From positions 249,001-300,000 of the forward strand of contig RPFO01002078.1 of NCBI GenBank assembly GCA_009746045.1: 51,000 nucleotides of DNA, read 5' to 3'. Position numbers and translations under genes: made by a program. Origin of the DNA: Mesostigma viride. Its lineage: Eukaryota; Streptophyta; Mesostigmatophyceae; Mesostigmatales; Mesostigmataceae. Below are positions 1 to 11,700 of the stretch, piece after piece. Within the stretch, counting starts at the first letter, position 1, and the number at the start of each line of letters is the position of its first letter. The notes under the pieces were generated by a model that worked only from the letters and a program-made list of their open reading frames with translations, searched no databases and was not told the DNA's origin.

Positions 1-190
1 CGCCCATAATGGCCAATTAATTAAAATCATAGCTCTGTTGGGAGCGCATATGTAACACATAGCCCTGAGAAAGGGGCATCTATGGGTTTGTAATACAATC
101 AGGGCTATAACCTGCAGGTGGAGGATGTACAACTATCATGCACCTGCTCTGGGTGCACAAGGTGCACCTGCACCGCCATGATGGTTCATG
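1..190 (-). repeat. Dispersed repeat end, minus orientation
   Basis: The reverse complement resembles 1010-1196 and 47395-47545. Shared landmarks are a GTGCACCTGCACC-like block, a CCCTGAGAAAGGGGC-like block, a TGTAACACAT core, and an AATTAATTAA tail at 14-24. The core also resembles the 3' untranslated region of the LINE copy at 330-811, so this is either a LINE 3' end or one terminal repeat of an element facing 1010-1196. No coding sequence is seen. Confidence 0.6.
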
Positions 191-329
191 CCTCCTTAAC
201 AAGCACATGCACCCAGGGGGGGCTTGAGGAGGGCCTAGAAGGCCTGCATGACATATGGGGTGGAGGGTATGTGGCTAGGCTGTAGCTGGTGTACACATGG
301 CATCTCAGCAGAGAGTAAATAATGGCCAT

Positions 330-811
330 TAAATTAAATTAAATTAAATTACAACATGCCGCCGTGGGGAGGACATGTAGCACATATTCCATGATGGATG
401 GGGTGGAGGAAGCCGCGTGATCGAACTATACTAACTCTAAGCTATCTAGAAAAACCTAACTACACTACTCATCAAAACGCCGCCTCCGCTTGGGGGGAGG
501 TGGCTTGCCCACAGGGTCGGGCGTGTGCGCCTTGACAATCTTCTTCCACCGCGTCTTGTCCTGCATGACAGTCCAAAGACGGGAGAGAGAGTGGATGCGG
601 TGCTCAAACTGGGCTGGGACCACTAGGTCGTCCAGCAACATCTGAACGTAGTTCGTGACAGGTTTCCCTACCCGTTTGGGAATGTCCTCTGGGCCAGGCC
701 AGGTCAGAATGTGCCGCCCTGGCTGGCCAAGCCGCTGGGGGCCGGCCAGACCGAGGGTGGTGTCGACCTGGCTGGTGCGGGCAAGGTGTCCTACAAATGC
801 TATCCTCCTAC
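330..811 (-). mobile_element. 5'-truncated LINE copy with 13-bp target duplications
   Basis: This minus-strand insertion is bounded by perfect 13-bp direct repeats, AAATAATGGCCAT, at 317-329 and 812-824. The 3' tail is (AATTT)n on the minus strand. The translated 3' part, about 790 down to the stop at 465, carries LARTSQVDT and GQPGRHIL, which match LARTDQVNT and GQPGRHLL in the LINE at 49.3-49.9 kb. It ends in a basic GKPPPPKRRRR segment. The 5' end is cut off, as expected for target-primed reverse transcription. A second copy of this 3' end lies at 18845-19080. Confidence 0.8.
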
Positions 812-965
812 AAATAATGGCCATGGATGATGCATTTAAGAATTTAGCCACGCCCTGCCTACAATGGACCCCCCATGGATGGCTGCATTGAGAATGAGCT
901 CAGCCCTGCCTATACAGAGAGTCACTCTCTGATGAGAACTGAGCCATGCCTACCAGCTTGTGTAT
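812..965 (+). repeat. Dispersed repeat, partner at 45000-45185
   Basis: The stretch shares AGAATTTAGCC, CCCCCATGGA and AGAGAGTCACTCTCTG with 45000-45185 in the same orientation. The last string is a small palindrome. It lies inside the region interrupted by the LINE at 330-811. Its family is not recognised. Confidence 0.6.
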
Positions 966-1009
966 AGCCACGTTGATCTTCCCCCACCATGACAGGCTCC
1001 CCTTAGCTG

Positions 1010-1196
1010 GCCGGTTGAGCTTGATAGATCATGGGGGTGCAGGTGCCCTGGTGCACCGGCCTCGAGCAAGTGTCGTTTACATTCCCACCCTTGCAGGAAG
1101 TAGCGCTTAGAATGTATTAAAAGCCATATGCCCCTTCTCTGGGATATGTGCTACATTTACTCTCAACGGAGTTATATGTTCCTAATTAATTAATTA
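1010..1196 (+). repeat. Dispersed repeat end, plus orientation
   Basis: This is an inverted partner of 1-190 and resembles 47395-47545: GGTGCAGGTGC, then CCCCTTCTCTGGG, ATGTGCTACAT, CTCAACGGAG and an AATTAATTAATTAA tail. Together with 1-190 it frames about 1.2 kb. That could be a terminal-inverted-repeat element or two LINE 3' ends pointing outward. Confidence 0.6.
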
Positions 1197-1414
1197 AGAC
1201 GTACGATTGCCATGTGTCCAGGAATAGTTGTCTTACTTAATTAATAATTGATTTATGTGCCTAGCTAGCTCCACTGCACGGTGCCGGAGAACACAACATC
1301 GGGTGCTCGATGTACGTGCTGTTGCCTTGCACGTAACTTCTCAAATTGCATATTATTGATGACATTGCATGATGCATGTAACAAAGATTAGTGGGCAGGC
1401 CGCCCGCCACCGTG

Positions 1415-1640
1415 CAGTATAACTTGTAAGTACTTGCGTGTCATGCGCATCCAGGCATGCCATGCACGGAGTACTATGCTAATCTCATTAGAAAAATAGT
1501 TGTGTGCTAAAGTTACAAATAACGTCTGCATCATGCCCTGCAACCATATACTAGTATATAGTCACTAGAGGAGGGTATAATAATCCTCGATCATCCGAGC
1601 TGTCCTCTACTGTAATGGCAGACAAGGCGGTAGTGCGGCA
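1415..1640 (-). mobile_element. LINE family A 3'-end fragment
   Basis: The reverse complement of this stretch matches the 3' end of the LINE at 49076-49320. Shared strings are AAGTACTTGCGTGTCATGCGC, CTAATCTCATTAG and GTCTGCATCAT, followed by a block ending in AATGGCAGAC and GGCGGTAGTG. Only the 3' untranslated region remains. The short TAAGT tail at the low-coordinate side is the same unit that is expanded near 49.05 kb. Confidence 0.7.
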
Positions 1641-2470
1641 TGCACATCAAATTTTTTTGGCTTTTTCTGGCCAAAAAATTATTTCACTCGCTTGCTAAAA
1701 CATGTTGAACCCAGGTTTTGGGCCCAAGCGAGCACATATATGGTAGTAGTGTTTACCCCCCAAAATTGGGGGTCATCGGACAACCCTGGCAAGGTTAACT
1801 GTGACGTATAACAGCATAAGGTACATGGTTTTTGACATTTTGGCCTATGGAGGGGCATGTAAATGACATCAATTGCTATCCTATGGACTGTCATGGAAAC
1901 TTGAACATAAACTGCATGAACTATGATGGATGAATATGCTAGCTTACATTGACAGGACTCAGTTTGCATCCAGCTTTTGATGTGTTTGTGACCTTTGGCA
2001 GCATCAATATCCCATTTTTTTGCTTTATGATACAATTTTAAATGTATAGAATGATTTAATCATTTTAAACCATGCATTGAAACTTTACAAGCACGCTTAA
2101 GATATATGCATGATAGATCATGAAAAAAGTTTGGCTTGGTAAGAAGCTCAATTCGTGATAGAAAAAAAGCATTAAGTATGACGTTATCACTCGATTTTCA
2201 TGCATAATAATTAGCAAATCAAATGATCAAACACAGTTAGGTCATATGTTGTACCTGATGTTAATTTATACATGTCTGTAGAAGTGGTCATTTCGATGCA
2301 TAACACATGAGTTACTACTGATTACAAAAGCTGATTACATGATAAACAAGCGCATGCTTACAAGGCCCCACCGTGCATCAAGGCGCGCCAAAGAGCAACC
2401 AATCATGGCAGCGTGAGTCAGAGCACACCACTACATCCATCCATGCATGCATATTGCTGGGGCAGCACCA
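1641..2470. other. AT-rich stretch without recognisable features
   Basis: I see no coding exon or repeat family member here. A short hairpin, TTTTTTGGC pairing with GCCAAAAAA, lies at about 1650-1677. The open frame over 1679-2035 on the minus strand has no recognisable motif. Confidence 0.5.
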
Positions 2471-2689
2471 TGATTGTATAAAACACCATGCCACTGCCTA
2501 AGACTCCAGCATTGGTACAGCCCGCTGCCGCTTTATCGTCTGCCTCTCTCTCCTACTTGGGCTGCGCTGCATGGAGGCCTGGCATGTGATCTAGTTGAGT
2601 CCTGCGCTGCTCCATTGTCACTACTTGCAGCAGCGCACCCTTGGTCTTGCCCTTCTTGTTCGAGGCCATGCAGGCGCCCATCCGCATGC

Positions 2690-3190
2690 GTGGAGGTGGG
2701 GGGGGGCTGGCATGCATGCGTGGGTGTGGGGGGGGGCTGGCATGCATGCGTGCGGGGGGGGGCTGGCATGCGTGTGGGGCCGGGGGGGCTGGCATGCATG
2801 CGTGGGTGTCTGGGGGGGCTGGCATGCATGCGTGGGTGTTTGGGGGGGCTGGCATGCATGCGTGGGTGTGGGGGGGGGCCATGGCATGCATGCTGTCGCG
2901 TGGGGGGGGGGAGGGGAGCTGGCATGCATGCGTGGGTGTGGGGGGGGCTGGCATGCATGCGTGTTGGGGGCGGGGGGGGGCTGGCATGCATGCGTGGGTG
3001 TGAGGCCGGGGGGCTGGCATGCATGCGTGGGTGTGCATGGGGGGGGCTGGCATCAGCATGCGTGGGCCCGCCCCACCGGGGGGGGGGGGGGGCTGGCATG
3101 CATGCGTGGGTGGGTGGGGGGGCTGGCTGGCATGCATGCCTGTGGGGGGGGGGGGGCTGGCATGCATGCGTGGGTGTGGGGGGGGGCATG
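2690..3190. repeat. GGCATGCATGCGTGGGTG minisatellite
   Basis: About fifteen copies of a roughly 28-36-bp unit are present. Each has a variable G run, then CTGGCATGCATGCGTGGGTG. The GCATGC core is palindromic and the G runs are strand-biased. All long open frames here are low-complexity translations of the repeat on both strands and should not be called genes. Confidence 0.9.
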
Positions 3191-3229
3191 GCCATGGTAG
3201 AATTGTAGCGGCTACCCTCAGGGGCAATA

Positions 3230-4830
3230 AACTCCATCGATCTGCGGACTTCGACTACCCTGCATTCTAGCAATGGGCTGCGGTGGGCCTCAGCTGGTTA
3301 CTACGACGACCTGACCCCCGCTCAGCAGCAGCAGCTAGCGACGCGACCTGTTGCCGGAATACCTCCGCCACAAGCAGGACCCCCAGAAGCCCAAGGTGTT
3401 CTGGAGGGGCGGGGACCTGATGATCAACCACAAGATGTGGACGCCCCCTGCGGGCTAGAATAGCCATGGCTTGTTTGTAATCCTTGGTAGACACTAGCTG
3501 CCGCCATGCACTCAGGCCAACTTAGGTCAACCCGCCATAGCCTTACCTTAGCCCTTGTACAACCAGCCATGCTACGTCCTGGCTATCAGCTTCGCTTACT
3601 TGCCCACGCTCTTTGTTATGATACGCTCTTTGTTATGATATGTCGCAGGTCTCATTGCACCTACACTGAACTTGCCGGATCGTCTATCGTGTCCGATGCT
3701 GCTGTGGCATGCCTCTGGCAATGATGAAGGAGAAAGGGGGTCTCTCGGCCCTTTCTTCCTGTTGTGCACATATCACTGTGGGTTTTCACCTTTGCGGCGT
3801 GCCAAATCAGATCGAAGAAAATACACTCCGGTGCTCCGTGACTCCCCAGCGGGAGCACGAGTTTAATTAATTAATTAATGGGCCGCGGGGCCCGTGAGGA
3901 TCGGTAAAACAGGAGCATGCCCCTCAGGAAGCCTATGCTTATCGCAGACGGCAGCCCATTTCTCCTTGTACGTCTATCATGCGGCCGCGGAGTACAGATA
4001 GTCCCAGAAGCCCTGCATCCTCAAGCAATCATTGTGTCACACAGGTCCGGGTTGCGCCGTGTCGGTGCGGGGCGCGCGCAATTAATTAGTTTGGCAGTGG
4101 GTTTCCATGGGACAAGGGGACCCTGACATAGGAGGAGGTGTCTACCTGGTTGGCCAGTCCTCAGCCCGCCCGCAGGGCTCACATATCGGTATTCACCTGG
4201 TCTGTGCGGGCCGGCTTGAAGATGGCCGGCAATTAAGAGGATCGAGGCGGCGGTGTCGGATGGTATGGGTACGTACCAAGAGGGAGCTCACAGTAGAGCT
4301 CGGCCTGGGTGCGGGGCTCTTGGTACGAGCGGACGCCGAGACTGTGACGGAGTGCATAATTCGAGTGACAGTGCCATCAAGCTGCTTGCTCAGCGGCTGC
4401 ATGGTCCAGGCCGGGCCCACGCCTCGCAGCCGTAACTGAGGAGGATGCTGATCGAGGACAAGGGCCATAAAACAGAATGCGCTTTCGCTGCTCACTCAGG
4501 TAGCGACATGTCCAGAACCTGTCGAGGCGGAGCTAGAGCCGCCCAGGCCTGGCCAATAATGCGGGAGTCGTCGGTCGTGGAGGGGAGCCAGCTGCCAAGG
4601 AGCTTGTTCAAAGCGGGTCGCCGGGGGGACGTGGCGCTGCCGTCCAGCATGCAAGAGGAGGGTGCATGGGTGGGCCGTGGTCCCAGCTACTAGCGGGCAA
4701 AAGCCGATGGCCATGGCCTCCGTTTTCGTGCTAATCATAAGCCCCACTGACCGCCTGTGCTTCAAGTGACTTCTTATTGTGTCTAGCCCGGTGGAAGGTC
4801 CCTTTATACTCGATCTGTATTGGCGCACCC
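3230..4830 (-). mobile_element. Degenerate LINE family A copy, split by an insertion
   Basis: On the minus strand the translation holds SVGLMISTKTEAMAIGF (about 4690-4745) and QLDGTVTR (about 4360). These match AVGLMISKKTEVMAIGF and QLDGTVTR in the copy at 49.3-50.3 kb, so this is the segment after the reverse-transcriptase active site plus the 3' coding end. Frames are broken. The 3' untranslated part, CTGCGGACTTC to TCTAGCAATGGGC, sits at 3240-3282 and is separated from the rest by the insert at 3283-3875. Confidence 0.75.
3283..3875 (+). mobile_element. Retrocopy-like insert with (TTAA)n tail and coding remnant
   Basis: The insert lies inside the LINE copy and is flanked by AATGGGC on both sides. 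It ends in GAGTTTAATTAATTAATT. The 3' part, from about 3655, is shared with 33665-33850, including a hairpin GTGCTCC/GGAGCAC just before the tail. The 5' part reads as coding in two frames: AGYYDDLTPAQQQQLA at about 3291-3340, then LLPEYLRHKQDPQKP and FWRGGDLMINHKMWTPPAG with a stop near 3459. One frame shift separates them. I do not recognise the protein. It may be the 3' end of a cellular mRNA mobilised by a LINE. Confidence 0.55.
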
Positions 4831-4859
4831 ATGCACGTCATGCATGCAGTCAACTGCTG

Positions 4860-4930
4860 ATTAATTAATCAATCAATAGTACTCCGTGGCATGCCTATGC
4901 GCATGACACGCAAGTACCTACTTAATTACT
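4860..4930 (+). mobile_element. LINE family A 3' terminus, plus orientation
   Basis: AGTACTCCGTGGCATGCC is followed by GCGCATGACACGCAAGTACC. This is the plus-strand version of the family A 3' end, with a short ACTTA-type tail. It faces away from the minus-strand copy at 3230-4830. Confidence 0.6.
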
Positions 4931-5094
4931 CGGTGGCCTGCAGCTGGCCGGCCAGTTGTGGCAGGGAGAGAAGCTAGGGCGCCCTCCCGCCTTCTCGTTG
5001 TGCATACCCCGGGTTGAAGGTTGCTTTACTCTGTATCATGGCAGCCACATGATCGGCAGTCACGTGCTTACGTTTGATTATTAATATATCCCCA

Positions 5095-5580
5095 TCTAGC
5101 ACTATATAGTTGGGGCATGATGCAGACGGGGCCGGTTGTGGCCCGTGAACCCTAGCTGGCCGGGTATATGCCCCTAGAACCCCTCAGACTTCCCGGGAGA
5201 AGCCTTTATATTCTCCTGGGCTATCGTGGGTTAGCATGCAACTTACCCCCACACCTGCCATCATGGCCGAGCGTACAGTCGTCTTGGATAGTCCGGATGG
5301 TCAACGCGGAGATGCTATATGCGCGTCCAGACCTGGGCGAGTGAGTCGCGCCACTTGCCTTCACGGGTGAAGTATCCGCGTAGAAAAGTACCTCATCGGG
5401 TGCTCCGTGGCTTGCCTTCAGTGCATGTTCACGCACTTACTTGCTTACTATGCAGACGATATTTGTCTGTGTTTAGCTTTTGTGTATAATTATATTCTTC
5501 TAATGAGATTAGCATAGTACTCCGTGGCCTGCCCATAGGACTCCGCGCGCATGACACGCAAGTACTTACTTATGTAGCCC
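5095..5580 (+). mobile_element. LINE family A 3' end with nested 322-bp insertion
   Basis: The outer fragment runs from TTGGGGCATGATGCAGAC, through a TTCTAATGAGATTAGC block, to GCGCATGACACGCAAGTACT and a short ACTT tail. It is interrupted at 5128-5449 by a 322-bp insert flanked by the direct repeat ATGCAGAC (5120-5127 and 5450-5457). The insert itself ends in GTGCATGTTCACGCACTTACTTGCTTACT-like sequence. It is therefore a related retroelement 3' end inserted in the same orientation. Confidence 0.65.
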
Positions 5581-5731
5581 ACGGAAGCTTCTTAAAAAGC
5601 TTAAGCTTACGGAAGCTTGGGCCTGCATGCACCTCTAATTATATATCCGCCTTTGTTGATTGGTTTGATAGGCGCCCACAAGTGATACAAACCACCTGGT
5701 CCCACCGTTCTGCGTCTTACGCATGCAAATA

Positions 5732-8700
5732 TTAGTTATGATTTGGCTCCCACCGCCACTGCATCAACGCGCAGTCCACCCCGCCAACAGATAGCAGCCA
5801 CCCTTGGAACCCCATGCGGATGCAGCGGACTCTGTTGCAGTGGCCACTGCCCATGCGGCCAGCCACACTTTGAGCTTTCTCCTCTGTGATAGGATACCGA
5901 TACACGCGCGCACGACCCTGCGACACACAAGAATAACGCCAACACCGTCAAGAAGATATTTCATCCTCGTGCATTGGACAGCAATTAGAGAATGAGCAAT
6001 GAGGGAATGTTGGGCTGTCACCTTTTTTTCCCCTCACAATTTGCACATTGGCCTGTTGGGCATGACAACTCAATTGCTCATGGGAACGACACATGGAGCA
6101 AGGGGAGGAGGTCCAGCGGGCAGCCATCCTTCTGACCAAGGGCGCTATTCCTCAACTAGTGACGCTGGTTCCTTGATAGCCATTTCTAACGGTGTCATAG
6201 CTAGCCCACAACTTAACAACAAGTCAAGGTCATGACCTTGCCATCGCTGGCCATCATCCTCTCACACAAAGCCAATCTCATAACTGCCTTGACAACAGCC
6301 AACACATATATGTAACACTAAGTGGTAAGCGTACTACTAGGTGCTTGCTATTCATCCCCCACGGCGACAGTGTTCATAGGTCAACAGGTAAAGTAGTGGT
6401 ATCTGCAGATAGGCACGTACTAGTTTATCCCCGAAGTAGTGGTATCTGCAGATAGGCACGTACCAGTTCATCCCCCGAAGTAGTGGTATCTGCAGATAGG
6501 CACGTACTAGTTCATCCTATTCATCCCCCACGACGACAGTGTTTGTAGGTCAACAGGTAAAGTAGTGGTATCTGCAGATAGGCACGTACCAGTTCATCCC
6601 CCGAAGTAGTGGTATCTGCAGATAGGCACGTACTAGTTTATCCCCGAAGTAGTGGTATCTGCAGATAGGCACGTACCAGTTCATCCCCCGAAGTAGTGGT
6701 ATCTGCAGATAGGCACGTACTAGTTCATCCTATTCATCCCCCACGACGACAGTGTTTGTAGGTCAACAGGTAAAGTAGTGGTATCTGCAGATAGGCACGT
6801 ACTAGTTCATCCCCCGTGGCAATGAACGCCGCGCCCCCTACGCCCTGGCCCGGCGAGCACGTGCAGCGGTGGACGCAGGTGACCCTGCCCGCCGTTGCAG
6901 CGCTGCCCCCACCACGTCCCCCCTGGGAGCCGGCCGTACGGTTGCCAGCATTTTTCGTGTCTGCGGAGTCAGGCCTGCGGAAAACAGGTCACACACATCA
7001 CAAGAATGCACGTCCGGTGCTGAGAGGCGCTTTGGGCTGGTAACTTGATGTGGGACTCAGAACTTGATGTGGTGACGCCCTTTTTCTTCTTCTTCAGGTG
7101 GAAGCATGCCGCCAACATGGGTGCCCTGCCATCATGTTTGTTGGAAAACCGGGTGAGGCTCATTCATGGCTCCATCACGCGTGCCTATGAGCCTATACTA
7201 GAAAATGGTTTCATGCACCCCTTCCCCATTTCACATACCAATATACCTACCGAAACATCCGCATGCTCGAATCTTTAGTGGGGCATCTCGTGTACAAGCA
7301 ATGGGGTGCATGTTCTCATCCAGCGTGCGCACATGCGGACATGCCCCTTGAAACTATCGCTGAGGTGCCTGCTTTAACATGCTGTCCTAAGCAAAGTGCC
7401 CCTCCATCGTTTTCTGCGTAAGTTTGCGGAAGATTTATCCACGGCAGTCTCCGCGGTGGGAGACAGCCCAGTCAATACGCGAGCCTTCAATAAACAGCTT
7501 GTCACCCTGGACCACGGTGAAACGCCCAACTGGTGCTGCCATTACCTCGGCAACCTAACGGCGACTAGCACTGCTTCACTAGCTTGCTCGTTGAACATGG
7601 CTGGGGTACCAAAACTGTGCTCCAGTCTGCTTACATGTGGGTGATGCGATGAAAGGTCATCAGTAAAACATTGCAAATCACCTCGGGGGCCTGGGACACT
7701 TACCTTAGTGGCCACAGCCCTGTCACGGGCCACCCCACGGGGAGTGTCCATTCCGCCCACTCCTTGTCCCTGGCCAGCGACGCAGGGACAAGGGATCCTG
7801 TCATCGCCTCCCAAAACAGCAGCTCGAACGCGGGGCCGCTCGTCGCGCTCTGTGATGCCGGTGCCATTGGTGGAACCGACGCGTTCCGGTCAAGCGGTGA
7901 CATTGGTATTGTGTATAGTGCCGTGTGCACCAAATAGAATAGAAACGAAAGGGCATGCATGCAAGAGAAGCAAGAGCATAGAGAGGATGACAGCAGTTGA
8001 TAGGGGTGAGGGGGGTTGATAGTGTTCATTACAAGAGGAGAACCAAGAGGGTAGAGAGGATGACAGCAGTTGATAGGGGTGAGGGGGTTTGATAGTGTTC
8101 ACAACAGTGAAAGCTTTGCATTGAAGCCGTTGGGCCGGAAAAAGGTCGCAGCTTCGGCTCTCATGCAAAGAGCTGCGCCGAGCACTGGTTGCGGTTGTGC
8201 GCATGGATATTAAGGCAGATGAGTAGCCAGCAGAAGTAGTGAACAAAGCAAGCGACCCCCACCCAGAAAGTTGAAAAGGGCATGCCGGAGCAAACAAACA
8301 TCAAGTTTCCAGAGCAGGATGAAGCCAAGAGCGTGTACAAGTGAGCAGTCGAGAGGCTTGACAGATAAGCATGCACAATAGTACCTAAGCAACCTTAAAC
8401 TGCAATAAAATACAGTTGAAATATAATACCTTAAAGCAGAATATTTGTAACCGATGACCCACCTAAGCAGGTAGCAAGTGTGCGCCCGTCATGTGGCATG
8501 TCCACCCATACCTGAATGAGGTCGCCCTCTATCGACCAGTCAAGGGCCGCGATGGTAGAGCCTTTGCAGTGCCGCCAGAACTGGGAGGCGCACGTGCACG
8601 GCGTGACGGCTTTGTCCTGGCCCGCATTCGAGCCATTCTTCGCCTGCTTGCTGCAAACACAGTCAGCAGCAGCAGTGGCAGCAGCAGTGGCAGCAGCAAC

Positions 8701-11700
8701 AGCAACAAAGGCATCATGGTGCGGCAGGACAGGCCACGGAGGATGCCAAAAGGAGACGCAGTTTTACCCGACGCAGCCAGCAATCAAGCCGCTCCTGCAC
8801 GCTGAAGGAAGAGAGATAGGTTTTGCATGAGTGTCTACTCCACAGTCGGATACTACACAGTCGTGGGAGAGTCGGAATTGTAGACGCCCCGATCGTGTCT
8901 GAGCAGTCACATTTGTTGGTAGACGAAGGGGCATTGAAAACCTGAAGGGGGCGGGCTGGGGCCAGTTGGCATTGGTAGGGCGCCCGTTAGAGCATGACTC
9001 TACGCCAAAACGGCTGCCACAAGCGGCATTACCCGACTCGGGCAGCATGCACGTCTGTACCCGCATGCTTCGTTCCTATACACCCTCTGCCTCCACAACA
9101 AGCCGCGGATGGTAACGTGGAATTGCATGGTACCTGGAGGTGGCCTTGAAACTATCACACCTACCAACATAGACACGCACCAATCAGAGGCCACAAATGA
9201 TCATGGGCACAAATAGATGCGCCGTGAATGCGCTACTCACCTGCTCTTTGCATGAGCTCCCTTCTGCTGCGCCCCCCCTGACGCGGGCCCCAGCTTGGCC
9301 TGCCCTCCCGAGAAGGGCGGCGCGTAGCCGACCACGATCCTGGCACCCACAGCCACTCCCCCGCTCGCAGGGTCATCGACCCCAGTCCCTGGCCCACCCG
9401 CCCTCTCCACCGCAGACACGTCCCAAACGCGCACCATGCCGTCCCTGGTCCCGACCGCCAGGTGCCGCCCGTCCGGGCTGAACACGAGCGCAGATACGCC
9501 CGCAGCGGCCACCGACCCCTCGTCCAAGGAAGACCCGGCCGTGTTCGTGGTGGCAAGCCCGCCCCCTGCCCGGGTGGCGCTCCCATCAGGCCCCGGCGCG
9601 CCCACCAGCACGTGGACCGTGCGCTGTGGTGCAAAGGGCACGCCCACGGTCGCCAGAATAAACACGGCGCCGTCCGACCGGCCGACGGCAACGAGGGAAC
9701 CGTCGGCCGACCATGCGGCGCACCGGAGCCGCAGCAGGTGGCCATGGGGGCCCTCCTCCGGCACGGTGCCACCTGCTGCGACCGCACCAGTCGAACCGAC
9801 GGGGGCCGCGCCGGTCTCGCTGCGGCTGCGAACCGCTAGTGCCCTCTGGCCCGCGGGCATAGCTGCCGCTTGGGTGTTTTTGGCGCTTTTCCCGCTCGCG
9901 TGCGGCGGGGCCGCATCGCCCTCTGGCATGACCCTATGGCCAGCATTGCCGTGGCGGGTGTTGGAAGGCAGTGGCCACCCCAGGAAGCCGCGGGCGATGC
10001 AGGCGCGCAGTTCCATGTCCCAGAACCGGACCACCAGATCATCGCCCGCGGTGACCGCTAGCGCCCGCGACGGGTGCAGCGCCAAGCCACACAGCTCGCG
10101 CGGGGACGGCTTGCCGCCCGCGCCACCCCCTCCACCGCTGGTGCTGCTGCTCCTGGTGCTGTCTGTACCTTTGGCCGCGCCCGCCGTCGGCGCGCTGAAG
10201 GACCCGGACGCGTTCTTGGTTGCCGACGCGGCGTTGGTGGTTGTCACGTGAGGCACGCCACCCCCGTGACCGTCCAAGATCCACTGCACCGGTGGCGGAT
10301 CCGGCAAACTCGAGGACCCGGGCGAGAGGGCGGGCATGGGTGCCACGCCCAATGCCCCCACGCCCTCGCTATCACTATCGCCGTCGCTGTCACTGTCGCC
10401 ATCAGCTCTTGCTGCGCTTGCTTCTGGCATACGCACGAGCCAGTCCATCAGCGCCTGCAGGACCGCACCCGATGTCAACCCGATGAGGCAGTTGGATCCG
10501 TCGGGTGAGATGGAGAGCGAGCATACACCCCCCATGCCGTCTCGCCCCGACCCGCCTGTCCCAGGGACCCCTGAGCCCAACGGTCCTGATTGGGCAGCAC
10601 TTCCAGTGAACACATTCGTGCTCCCGCCAGATAACCCCCAGGGGTTCGGCGCCCCCCCCCGCGTGCCACCAGCGCCGCCAACCGATGCACCGCCAACAAG
10701 TTTAGCTCCGCGTCAAAGACACAGAGCTCCCCCCCCCTTGCCCGGCCGCTCCCTGAGACAATCAGCCCCCCGAACCGGTGAGGGCAGCAGCACAGCGCGG
10801 TCACGCCGCCGCCGCTCCCCCCCCGGTGCGCCGCCACGCTGGCAACTACGGCGCAGCTGCCAGGGTCCCAGAGCTGCAGCCGTCCCGAGGCCAGCCCTGT
10901 GACCACGAGCCCCTGAGGGTGTGCCGCGAGGCAGGTGACGGGCGACAGCTTCCCCTTGCCCTTATCTGGCTGTGGGGGGGGTGCTGGTGTGTGGGGAGGG
11001 GGAAGCGAGGGCTTTCCGGCTAGGTCATGCGTGGGTGGGGCCATCCCGCTGTCGCCCTCGTCCTCGCCACCATCGTTGGCATCGCTGTACGGCAACGTGC
11101 TGGCGATGGCGGCAGAAGGTGCCTCGCGCGAGGACGGCTGTGACGTGGATGACGTCATGGGGCTCGGGGACGCGTGCTGAGTGTTCGCGGACAAACCTTG
11201 CGGGGGAGGCGAGGGCGGTTGCGGGCTTCCTTGGCTGGCGTTTGGGGTCACAGTGAGCGTCTGGGTGGTTGTTGGGGTGGACATGGTGGTCGAAGGCCCC
11301 CCACTGGCGCCACCTGGCGAGAATACGGAGTAGTGGTACATCTCCACGACACCCATCACGCTGGCATCCGTGGAGGGAGGTGAGATTGATGCGGCCGCTG
11401 CGGAGCCATCGACAGGACTATGAAGGCGGGCACCCAAAGCGCCCCCGCTGCCAGCTTTCCCTCCCGACCCGGGAGCCAACTTGCTGGCGGTGGCCGCTGG
11501 CTTGCCTCCACTGCCACTCTTGGCATTGGTGGCGTTGCCGCTGGCTTTGCTGGTCGACCTGCGGCTGTTGCCTGCGGCGCTAGTGCCAGTGTCCCTGCCG
11601 CTGCCACCGCCACTGCTTGCGCCTGCGCCATGACTAATACTACCGCCATTCATGCCATGATTGGCGTTATGACTGGTGTTGCCGCTATTTAAAGCGCTGC

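Noticed and set aside
1679-2035. 118-residue minus-strand open frame
   Set aside because: AT-rich, with no motif and no splice or promoter context.
2474-3273. Cys/His/Gly-rich proteins on both strands
   Set aside because: Minisatellite frames. The short MASNKKGKTKGALLQ start on the minus strand near 2676 is plausible as an exon but has no supporting neighbour.
6387-6815. CRISPR-like array
   Set aside because: The repeats are contiguous with no unique spacers, lie in a eukaryotic intron and are simple tandem repeats.
9436-10251. Plus-strand Pro/Ala/Arg-rich protein
   Set aside because: Antisense shadow of the GC-rich EML-like exon 4.
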